Shown piece after piece: positions 35,475 through 44,000 of a stretch of 64,000 nt of DNA. This DNA comes from JAAGZL01 sp050288625 (GTDB lineage: Bacteria > Pseudomonadota > Gammaproteobacteria > Chromatiales > Chromatiaceae), in NCBI GenBank assembly GCA_050288625.1, contig JBNKEE010000046.1:13188-77187 (forward strand). Reading direction: 5' to 3'. The notes under the pieces were generated by a model that did no database searches, was not told where the DNA came from, and was given only the letters and a program-made list of their open reading frames with translations. Made by a program: the position numbers and the translations under genes. Within the stretch, counting starts at the first letter, position 1. Each line of letters begins with the position of its first letter.

Positions 35475-35550
35475 GGGTCGTTAGCTCAGTCGGTAGAGCA
35501 GTGGATTTTTAATCCATTGGTCATAGGTTCGATTCCTATACGACCCACCA
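35475..35550 (+). tRNA. tRNA-Lys (UUU), CCA encoded
   Basis: The acceptor arms GGGTCGT and ACGACCC pair fully, and discriminator A is followed by an encoded CCA at 35548-35550. The D-arm has AGCTCAGTCGGTAGAGC. The anticodon arm GTGGA-TTTTTAA-TCCAT places anticodon TTT at 35508-35510. The T-arm contains GGTTCGATTCC. All elements of a functional tRNA-Lys are present. Confidence 0.97.
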
Positions 35551-35560
35551 TATAAAACAA

Positions 35561-35587
35561 GGGGTTAGCGTAATGCTAGCCCCTTTT
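35561..35587 (+). terminator. Rho-independent terminator after tRNA-Lys
   Basis: Stem GGGGTTAGC (35561-35569) and GCTAGCCCC (35575-35583) with one G-U pair and a five-base loop, followed by TTTT. It lies 10 bp after the tRNA CCA end, making the tRNA a single-gene transcription unit. Confidence 0.85.
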
Positions 35588-35772
35588 CTTTTGATCTCCT
35601 GTCAGACTTACCCATAACCGAGAAGCCGTCTTAGGATTTTAAGGTTTAAATCTTTAGAATAGTTGTGTATGATTTTCTGCTAAATCGGGGTGGTGGCGCA
35701 GAATAATAAGAGAACAACGTTAGCAATCTTGGCTATATCTGCATAGCTGTTTATTGCAAAAGGACCGTTCCA

Positions 35773-35961
35773 ATGTTTCTATCACACAAATTTACTATCG
35801 AATCCATTACCATTGTTACAGCAGTGGCCATTCTGGCACTGGTATTTGGCGGTATGCTGGGAGATCGGGCCGGGTCAGAGAGCGGGAAACAGCTTTCGCT
35901 CAAACAGGGTGTGGAACAGTCCCAAGGGACAACTGCTGGAACGATACAGGCGAACAAATAA
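35773..35961 (+). CDS. Small single-pass membrane protein (hypothetical)
   Basis: Not recognised. The 62-residue reading has a hydrophobic helix ITIVTAVAILALVFGGML (about 11-28), then a polar tail rich in Ser, Gln and Gly. AAAGGA at 35759-35764 is well spaced before the ATG, which favours this frame over two overlapping open frames on the same strand. The flanks (35588-35772 and 35962-36198) show no other gene. Confidence 0.45.
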   Translation: MFLSHKFTIESITIVTAVAILALVFGGMLGDRAGSESGKQLSLKQGVEQSQGTTAGTIQANK

Positions 35962-36198
35962 AAATAAGAGCATCGCCTGTTTTTCTACCTTATCTGCTGC
36001 TGTATCAAGCCTTAGCGTTCCCACGTTCGGGCGGGTGAGTGTGCGTAACCTTGGCCAGAAGTTGTTTCTGTTACATTTTGTTACATAAATGTCCTGGCGA
36101 TGTGGGTAATAATAACTGTAAACTATGTTGCCTCGATGTGGCGTAATAGAGTTCTTCCAAGATACGCATCAAATCAGTAGTTGATTAGGAAGTTGCAC

Positions 36199-37353
36199 AT
36201 GAAGTTATTGCATTTTCGTTTCTTGTTGATCTGCACACCATTTGTATTCATTGCCGCCTGTGGTGAATCATCTCAACCGAATACTGCAGCACAAGCACAA
36301 AGACCGCCTCCAGAGGTAACGGTGATCAAGGCCCATGCCGAGTCGGTACCGCTGACTCGTGAACTGGTGGGGCGACTGGCTTCCACCAGGATTGCGGAGG
36401 TGCGGGCGCGTGTGGCCGGCATTATCCTGGAGCGTAGCTATAAAGAGGGTACAGATGTTAAAGCTGGACAGACCCTGTTTCAGATTGATCCGGCTCCTTT
36501 GAGTGCGGAACTGCATGTGCAGGAGGCGACACTGGCCAAGGCCAGGGCGGACGCCGCCAATGCAGCCTCGATCGCAAAACGTTATCGTGAACTGGCGGCC
36601 AAGAAACTACTCTCAACTCAGGAGAGGGATACAGCCTTGGCTAACGAGCGCACTACCGCTGCCGCTGTTAAGCAGGCCAAGGCCAATGTGGAGAAGGCAC
36701 GGCTGGATCTGGGCTATGCGACTGTAACGGCTCCTATCGCTGGACGCGTAGGCCGTGCCCTGGTCACCGAGGGTGCCTTGGTAGGGCAGGGCGAAGCGAC
36801 CAAGCTCACCACCATTGAACAGATGGATCCGGCGTATGTGAACTTCAGTCTTTCGGTTTCGGAACTACAGCAGTTACGTGCTGAAGGAGCTAAGATGGAC
36901 GGCCTGTCCGGCAGAGGTAAGCAACTGCCGGTGACAGTGATACTATCGAATGGTAGCGACTATCCGCATACAGGAACCCTCGACTTTTCTGACTCTGTGG
37001 CCGATCCAGGTACTGGCACCATTTCCTTGCGTGCGCTTGTCCCCAATCCGGAACATCAGCTGCTTCCAGGCATGTTCGTGAACCTGCGTCTTACCTTAGG
37101 TACCCTGGAGCATGCGTTTTTGCTGCCTCAGGCCACACTGTTACGGGATGCCCATAGTGCATCTGTGTTGGTGGTGAATGGCGAGGGTAAGGTGGAATCA
37201 CGTAAAGTCGTTACCCACGGCACCACCCAGGACGCCTGGATAGTAACCGGTTCCCTGAAGGAGGGAGACCTGGTGATACTGGAAGGACTGCAAAAGGTGC
37301 GTCCCGGTGGTGAGGCCAAGGCGGTTTTACTAGACGACAAGCCAAAGGGGTAG
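36199..37353 (+). CDS. RND efflux periplasmic adaptor (membrane fusion protein)
   Basis: An AcrA/MexA-type adaptor of 384 residues linking an RND pump to an outer-membrane channel. The ATG at 36199 has AGGAAG upstream; an upstream TTG is less likely. The signal sequence ends in lipobox FIAAC, so it is a lipoprotein. The lipoyl halves are in RARVAGIILERSYKEGTDVKAGQTLFQID and TVTAPIAGRVGRALV, of which AGIILERSYKEGTDVKAG is the first core. An alpha-hairpin (about 95-165), beta-barrel and membrane-proximal domains follow. It ends 3 bp before the permease gene. Confidence 0.93.
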   Translation: MKLLHFRFLLICTPFVFIAACGESSQPNTAAQAQRPPPEVTVIKAHAESVPLTRELVGRLASTRIAEVRARVAGIILERSYKEGTDVKAGQTLFQIDPAPLSAELHVQEATLAKARADAANAASIAKRYRELAAKKLLSTQERDTALANERTTAAAVKQAKANVEKARLDLGYATVTAPIAGRVGRALVTEGALVGQGEATKLTTIEQMDPAYVNFSLSVSELQQLRAEGAKMDGLSGRGKQLPVTVILSNGSDYPHTGTLDFSDSVADPGTGTISLRALVPNPEHQLLPGMFVNLRLTLGTLEHAFLLPQATLLRDAHSASVLVVNGEGKVESRKVVTHGTTQDAWIVTGSLKEGDLVILEGLQKVRPGGEAKAVLLDDKPKG

Positions 37354-37356
37354 TAG

Positions 37357-40300
37357 ATGCCGCGTTTTTTCATCGATCGTCCTATCTTTGCCTGGGTGGT
37401 GGCGATCCTCATCACCTTGGCAGGGAGCGTGGCAATTTTTCGGTTACCGGTATCCGCCTACCCACCGATCGCTCCACCTCAGGTAGGTATAAACGCCTCC
37501 TATCCCGGGGCAAGCGCCGAGGTGGTGGAGAAGACCGTGACCTCTGTGATTGAGCAGCAATTGACCAGCGTCGATAATCTGCTCTACTTTACCTCCACAT
37601 CTCGTTCTACCGGTAGTGCCCAGATCACCCTTACGTTTCAGAGTGGGACCGATCCGGATATCGCCGCAGTTCAGGTACAGAACCGGCTTAGTGTGGCTGA
37701 GGCCCGTCTGCCTCGTGAGGTAGTGCAGAACGGCATCACCGTGGCCAAGGCCAACAACGACTTTTTGATGGTGGTGGCCCTCAAGTCCACCGATCCCAAT
37801 TTTGATACCTATGCCCTGAATAACCTGATCGCGTCACAGGTGTTGGATCCGATTCAGCGCCTGCCCGGTGTGGGTAACGCCAGATTGTTCGGTGCCGCCT
37901 ACGCCATGCGTATCTGGCTCAATCCGGACAAGCTACGTGGCTATGGCCTTAGTGCAGCCGACGCGCTGAACGCGATTCGCAACCAGAACGTGCAGATCGC
38001 CGCCGGTAATATAGGTGCGGAACCGGCCGTGCCCGGTCAGGGCTTCACTGCCTCGGTGACCGCAGCCAGCCGCTTCACCGACCCGCAAGAATTCGCCCGT
38101 ATAATTCTGCGCACCAATGCAGATGGCAGCACGGTACGTCTGCAGGATGTGGCGCGCATTGCCCTCGGGGCCGAATCCTATGGACATGACGTACATGTAA
38201 ACGGAGAGCCGATAGCCGGTTTCGCCATCATGCTGGCTCCTCAGGCCAATGCCCTGCAGACTGCGGAGGCGATACGAAGCAAGATGGAGCAGGTGCAGCA
38301 GTATTTTCCGGCCGGGGTGAGCTGGTTCGTACCCTATGACAGCACCCAGTTTATAACCATATCAATCGACGAGGTGGTCTACACTCTGATAGAGGCGGTG
38401 GTGTTGGTATTCCTGGTGATCCTGCTGTTCCTGCAGAACCTGCGCGCAACCATCATCCCCACTCTGGTGGTGCCGGTGGCGCTTACCAGTGCCTTTGCCG
38501 GCATGTATCTGGTCGGATTCTCCATCAATGTATTGAGCATGTTCGCACTGGTGCTGGCCATAGGCCTGGTGGTGGATGACGCCATCGTAGTGGTGGAGAA
38601 CGTGGAGCGCATCATGACCGAGGAAGGTCTGCCTCCTAAGGAGGCGGCACGCAAGGCCATGGATCAGATCACCGGCGCGGTCATCGCTATGACAACGGTG
38701 TTGGCGGCGGTGTTTATCCCTATGGCATTGGTGAGCGGAAGTGTGGGAGCCATATATCGCCAGTTCGCCCTGACTATCGCCATATCTATGGTGATCTCGG
38801 CGATCATGGCCTTGAGTTTCACCCCGGCGCTGTGTGCTACCATCCTCAAGCCCCAGCATGGGGAGCCGAATATCCTGCTGCGCGGTTTCAATAAGTTCTA
38901 TCAACTGGGTAACGACTTCTATCTGCAACGGGTGGCCCAGGCCATTCGCCACACCCCGCGCTGGATGATGGCCTTTATTGCGCTGGTGGTGGTTACGGCA
39001 TTCCTGTACATACGTCTGCCCAGCAGCTTCCTGCCTGAGGAAGACAAGGGCTACGCCCTGGCCCTGATCCAGCTGCCGCCCGGCGCCAGCATGGAGCGCA
39101 CCGGCAAGGTACTGAGTCAAGCGGAGGGGATCATTCGACAGCATAAGGCGGTGGATAAGGTGGTGACCGTGGGAGGGTTCAGCTTTATCGGTCAGGGCGA
39201 AAACGTAGGTCTCGGCTTTATCCGCCTGCATGACTGGAGTCAGCGTAAGACGCCGGATCAGCAGATCAAGGCCTTTATCGGCTGGGCCAACGGTGCCCTT
39301 CAGAGTATCAAAGGGGCACGCATATTCGTGGTAAATCTACCCACTATTCGCGGTCTTGGACGTTTTGGCGGTTTCGATCTGCGCCTGGAAGACCGGGCCG
39401 GACTTGGCCATGATGAGTTGGTCAAGGCGCGCAATATGTTGTTGGGCGCAGCAGCCAAGCAACCCACTCTGATGGGGGTGCGCCCGAATCAGCTAGAGGA
39501 CGCCCCGGAACTGCAACTGCACGTAGATAGGGTGCAGGCCCAGTCCATGGGACTGAAGCTGACGGATATATACGACGCCATTCGTCTGATGTTGGCGCCG
39601 GTCTACGCCAACGATTTTAATTTTCAGGGACGGGTCTTGAAGGTGTTGGTGCAGGCCGATGCCGCCTTTCGCAGCCGTCCGGAAGACCTTTCCCGCTACT
39701 ATATTCCGTCGAATGATGGCGGTGTGGATGAGATGGTGCCACTGAGCAGCGTAGTCAACTCAAGTTGGCACACGGCGCCACCGGCAATCGACCACTATAA
39801 CGGTTTTCCATCAATCCAGATCAACGGCGGGGCGGCGCCCGGGAGCAGTTCAGGGCAGGCAATGGACACCATGGCGCAGATCGTGAGCAATGAGCTGCCC
39901 AACGGCATAGGCTTTGAGTGGTCCGGTCAGTCGTTCCAGGAGATACTGTCGGGACAGCAGACCCCTATCCTGTTCTCACTCTCTCTTCTGGTGGTGTTCC
40001 TGGCTCTGGCGGCGCTGTATGAGAGTTGGTCAGTCCCGGCTGCGGTACTGATGGTGGTGCCCCTCGGGGTGCTGGGGGCGCTCAGCTTTACCTGGCTGCG
40101 TGGTCTGGAGGATGACGTATTCTTCAAGGTGGGCATGATCGCGGTCATTGGCCTCTCGGCCAAGAACGCCATACTTATCATCGAGTTCGCCAACACCATG
40201 CGTCGCGAAGGACGCGATCTGCTTGATGCGACCATGGAGGCATGCCGGCTACGTCTGCGCCCCATCCTTATGACCTCTATAGCCTTTATCTTCGGCGTCA

Positions 40301-40455
40301 TGCCGCTAGCCCTTTCCACCGGTGCTGGCGCCAACAGCCGCCATGCCATCGGAACTGGTGTGATGGGGGGAATGACGGGCGCCACGGTGCTTGGAGTACT
40401 GTTCGTGCCAATATTCTTCGTGGTGGTGCGGCGCCTGATCGGCGATCGGACCTAG
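37357..40455 (+). CDS. RND family efflux permease (HAE1/AcrB type)
   Basis: A proton-driven trimeric inner-membrane pump of 1032 residues. The N-terminus FFIDRPIFAWVVAILITLAG and the TM4 proton-relay aspartates in LAIGLVVDDAIVVVENVER are typical of hydrophobe/amphiphile exporters. Two large periplasmic loops (about 30-330 and 555-860) and twelve TM helices are present, ending LFVPIFFVVVRRLIGD. No TolC-like channel gene or local regulator gene follows. The substrate cannot be told from sequence. Confidence 0.94.
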   Translation: MPRFFIDRPIFAWVVAILITLAGSVAIFRLPVSAYPPIAPPQVGINASYPGASAEVVEKTVTSVIEQQLTSVDNLLYFTSTSRSTGSAQITLTFQSGTDPDIAAVQVQNRLSVAEARLPREVVQNGITVAKANNDFLMVVALKSTDPNFDTYALNNLIASQVLDPIQRLPGVGNARLFGAAYAMRIWLNPDKLRGYGLSAADALNAIRNQNVQIAAGNIGAEPAVPGQGFTASVTAASRFTDPQEFARIILRTNADGSTVRLQDVARIALGAESYGHDVHVNGEPIAGFAIMLAPQANALQTAEAIRSKMEQVQQYFPAGVSWFVPYDSTQFITISIDEVVYTLIEAVVLVFLVILLFLQNLRATIIPTLVVPVALTSAFAGMYLVGFSINVLSMFALVLAIGLVVDDAIVVVENVERIMTEEGLPPKEAARKAMDQITGAVIAMTTVLAAVFIPMALVSGSVGAIYRQFALTIAISMVISAIMALSFTPALCATILKPQHGEPNILLRGFNKFYQLGNDFYLQRVAQAIRHTPRWMMAFIALVVVTAFLYIRLPSSFLPEEDKGYALALIQLPPGASMERTGKVLSQAEGIIRQHKAVDKVVTVGGFSFIGQGENVGLGFIRLHDWSQRKTPDQQIKAFIGWANGALQSIKGARIFVVNLPTIRGLGRFGGFDLRLEDRAGLGHDELVKARNMLLGAAAKQPTLMGVRPNQLEDAPELQLHVDRVQAQSMGLKLTDIYDAIRLMLAPVYANDFNFQGRVLKVLVQADAAFRSRPEDLSRYYIPSNDGGVDEMVPLSSVVNSSWHTAPPAIDHYNGFPSIQINGGAAPGSSSGQAMDTMAQIVSNELPNGIGFEWSGQSFQEILSGQQTPILFSLSLLVVFLALAALYESWSVPAAVLMVVPLGVLGALSFTWLRGLEDDVFFKVGMIAVIGLSAKNAILIIEFANTMRREGRDLLDATMEACRLRLRPILMTSIAFIFGVMPLALSTGAGANSRHAIGTGVMGGMTGATVLGVLFVPIFFVVVRRLIGDRT

Positions 40456-40549
40456 GAGCGATAGCACTACTTGATGTTGCGTGCCATCTAATTGATGCAT
40501 ATCATGTTTCACACAACCAAAGACTTTATTGATTAAAGGTGACACCACT

Positions 40550-40930
40550 GTGAGAGCTATACTATTGATCCTTGTTGTACTTTCCACATCCGTTCAGGCA
40601 GAGAGTATAACGCCCAAGGTTTGGGGCTATGGGACCAAGAGCTGCAAAGATTATATCGGAGCCTATAAGGCCAAGGAGACAGGAAAGCAGGAGCAGGTAT
40701 GGGAGTACTTCCGTTATCGTGACTGGCTTACCGGTTTCATCAGTGGGCTCACCATGGCTACTGGTATGGATGTAATGCAAGGGGTAGATCCTCAGAGCTC
40801 CATGCGCAGGATCAAGCTTATCTGTGAAGAAGACCTAGGAAACGATTTTTTTACTGCCACCATGGAGTTCATTCGAGTCATCGGGACAAATAAGTTGCCG
40901 GATAAGGATGGCAGTAGTGGTTCTGAATGA
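40550..40930 (+). CDS. Small exported protein, unknown function
   Basis: A 126-residue protein starting at GTG 40550 (AAAGGTGA upstream). The signal peptide MRAILLILVVLSTSVQA is followed by a mature region with two cysteines (KSCKDYIGAY and LICEEDLGN) that could form a disulfide, and a central RDWLTGFISGLTMATGMD. This Cys...W..GF.SG...Cys pattern is shared by small periplasmic proteins of Rap1a/HdeA-like type, but I cannot assign a family with confidence. It is followed by a strong terminator. Confidence 0.65.
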   Translation: MRAILLILVVLSTSVQAESITPKVWGYGTKSCKDYIGAYKAKETGKQEQVWEYFRYRDWLTGFISGLTMATGMDVMQGVDPQSSMRRIKLICEEDLGNDFFTATMEFIRVIGTNKLPDKDGSSGSE

Positions 40931-40933
40931 TAC

Positions 40934-40962
40934 AAAAACCCGCCTTGAACAGGCGGGTTTTT
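40934..40962. terminator. Bidirectional hairpin terminator
   Basis: A perfect 12-bp stem AAAAACCCGCCT / AGGCGGGTTTTT with a five-base loop TGAAC lies between the convergent exported-protein gene and the large activase gene. The A and T runs on both sides allow termination on either strand. Confidence 0.88.
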
Positions 40963-41012
40963 GTTGTCTATCTTGGAAGATTTTTGCTCCGTTGCGTGGT
41001 AATGGCGCAGGA

Positions 41013-44000
41013 TCAATACGAGTTCGCGGTTGCTAACTCACCTTCATAGGAGTTGTCAGACCACCTTTCGTCGTCGACCCCGGTATCCGCAGCCGCTCGA
41101 TAGTAACGCTCCGGCCCCATGGTTTTGAGTAGTGCCAGGGTAAGCAATTCCTGGTTGACGTCGCCGTCGGCGGAGAACAGGTGCTGTACCCGTCCCTGTT
41201 TTCCGCTGGCGTGTTGCAGCGCAGGGGTAAGTGCCTCGCCCATGGAAGATACCATGCAGCCGTTAGGCGCGATGTTGAATACTATATCGGTGCCGTGGCG
41301 CAGCTCCGTCATAACCTCACCAACGTATGGACTGATCTCACCCAAAGGACGCAGTGTCGGCAGGATCTTGCGCGCTTTGTGTGTGGCGGTGGTGGTTGAT
41401 ACCGGCAGTGGCACTCCTGCCGCCCGGTACAACGGGCGTGCAACAAGAGTGCGCATTGAGAACTGCAGCATGCGTGTTGCAAGGATTCTGGATTGAATCG
41501 TTTTAACCTGTGTGACGTCATGATCTGGCGTGGCATACAGGCGCTTCAATTCTTCGTTGTGCGTCTCAATCTCCTCTTCGCATAGCCATTCCATATAGCT
41601 CCATGTCGGGGTAAAGGCCAGGTTGAAGCGACGGAATCCAAGATTAGCCAACAGCAGGCGGAAGATATCCTCGCACTGGGCTACGCGCATGTAGGCCTCG
41701 CCGGTCATAGCGATATTTAGAGCATCGCTGCGTGGCGGGCGGCCATGAATCCAGGTCTTAGCAAAGCGATGCAGGGGTTTGGCGATGTCTCTACCATGCA
41801 GGCGGTAGGCGAAATATTTCACCGCTGGACCCAGATAGCTTACTGTACCGACCCGGTCGAGCAACTTGCGCATTAATTTCCCCGGTCCTTTGAAGGCTTC
41901 CAGGGCCGCGAACAGCTCACGTTTGAGTAGACGATAATCGGCTAGAAAGCGTTTGTATTCCGCAAAGTCACGGCAAGCCACGCCCCCGGTGAACAGCAGG
42001 CTGTGCAGTACCCCCTCCAGGACCAGGGCCTGATGGGCGCGCGCCAATACCCACTCATCTATACCTATGTTGTAGCCTTCCGACTCCTGACCAACCAGGA
42101 ATTTGAGCACGCCTTGTCCAGGTAGCGCACTGCACGATGTATCACTGGTGTGTTTGCCGTAATAGAGGAGCTGATGCACATGCATATATTGCCCCTGGCG
42201 ACAGGGTCCAGTGCCCTTGTTATCGAAATAGAGCAGACGCTTTTTATCCACGAACTGCGGATCACCGGAATCGCGACGGTTGTGGAAGGCCTCTACCGCG
42301 CGTTCCAGATCGGCGTAGACACCGGCCAGCGGGGCACAGATGGCATCGCCGGTCGAGCGGCGCCCCTGCTTGATCAACTGTTCAAGATCATGATCCTCGT
42401 GGTAGGTGTCGAGACAGGTGAAACCAGCGCCGCGTAACACGGCGGTTAGCATGCGGTTGTCGGACATGGTCGGGAAGCAGATCACATCGCTGTCCGGATT
42501 GATAGGGCCGGATTGACTGATCTCGTCCAGGGTACGGATATCGAACTGTTTCCCACCATTGATATGTAGCCGTTCGTGTAGTCCGAGATCAAGCTGTTTG
42601 ACGTAGGTGTTCACTCGGTTCTCCAAGTGGGCCAGTTCTTTGATAACCGCGTCCGATTGAATCAATAAGAACGGTCGCTGTTTCATGATCTCGGCGATCA
42701 ACGGTTGGATGGTGCTGTCTGGTCCGCAACTGAAGGTGGAGATCTGTATCACCGGCAGCAGGTCAGGTCCGGACTCGATGCGTCGGAACAATTCGCTCAA
42801 GCGCGGATGGTGCAGGCGTTTGTGCAAAGCGCGTTGCGATACCGCATCGAGGATGGTCACGATGGCGTGCGGGTTGCGCCAGTAAATGTGTTCATACTCT
42901 GCATTGAGTTCAAGATCCAGCAGATATGAAGGCAACGCCACCATGCGTTTATCGCGCAGGAGTCGACGCACGTGACTGTCATATATCCCGGGATTAAGGA
43001 TGTACTCACGTCCAACCACCAGCGCCACCGGTATATCTTTTTCCAGAGCTTCTTCCATCAGGTCGGCAGCAAAATCTGCGGTTTGGGCACGTAATTCCAG
43101 ATGGTCATCGATGGCACCGGAGATTGCGTCCAGCAGACTATTCCGGTCGGGATGGATTCCATAATGCCTAAACAGCGGTGTTAGGCGATCCCACAGTTGA
43201 CTGTATATGGTTTCGCTGTCGAGTTCGCTCAGGTCAAGATTGAAAAGGTGTAGACGCGCATCCGCATGGTCCATGCGTGCCAGATTCATGGCCACCGCCA
43301 CGCCACCCTGGTTCAGGGTGCAGGTGCGTCCCATACTCTTGCCTGCAGTAGGGAGAAATTCGATCTGTGGCGCCAAAATCATCCCGTGCGGCTGTGCTGC
43401 CAGGCGGCGGTAGTGTCCGACTGCGCCCATGTGCGGTGCACAGGAGTCCACGTTGAACAGCGGTTGCGCCGCGGTCAGGTCGCTCTCCTGCACGTTGTCC
43501 ACATGTACCGGCAGCCCTAGGCGTTCGAACAGACGCGCCAGCAGATAGGACCATTCGGAGACGGCGAAGCTGCGTGGGATAACTAGTCGGTCCTGCGCCT
43601 CACTGCGAGGCTGCTGCCTGTCGATGAAGTCCCATATCTCCTTATAGGTGTCGCGCACGGTTGCGTTGGCGTCACCGCTGTTTTTCTTTTTCGCGATCAA
43701 CTCATTGATGGCGCTACAGCCACCGAGGGTAAACGACAGTGGTTTGGTCTCCTTATCGTCCTGTTGGCGACAGGTCAGTTTGGTACGGTTGCAGATTGCG
43801 GCATCGTCACCGCATGCGGTGCCGCGGCACTGGATGATGCGTTTCTCAAAACTCGTTTCAAGGAATCTGGCGATGTCGATCTGCACAGCATCAAGCAGCG
43901 CACTCTGTTCCGTCGTACGTACCAGTCCGAAGCAGGCCCGATGGCCCGGGTTCGGTGGTACCAGAGCATAGCTTGGTGCCTTGATGAATGTCTGCAGACG

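Noticed and set aside
38362..39231. 289-residue reverse-strand open frame opposite the RND permease
   Set aside because: Antisense to a conserved transporter; the sequence is low-complexity His/Gln-rich without domain signals.
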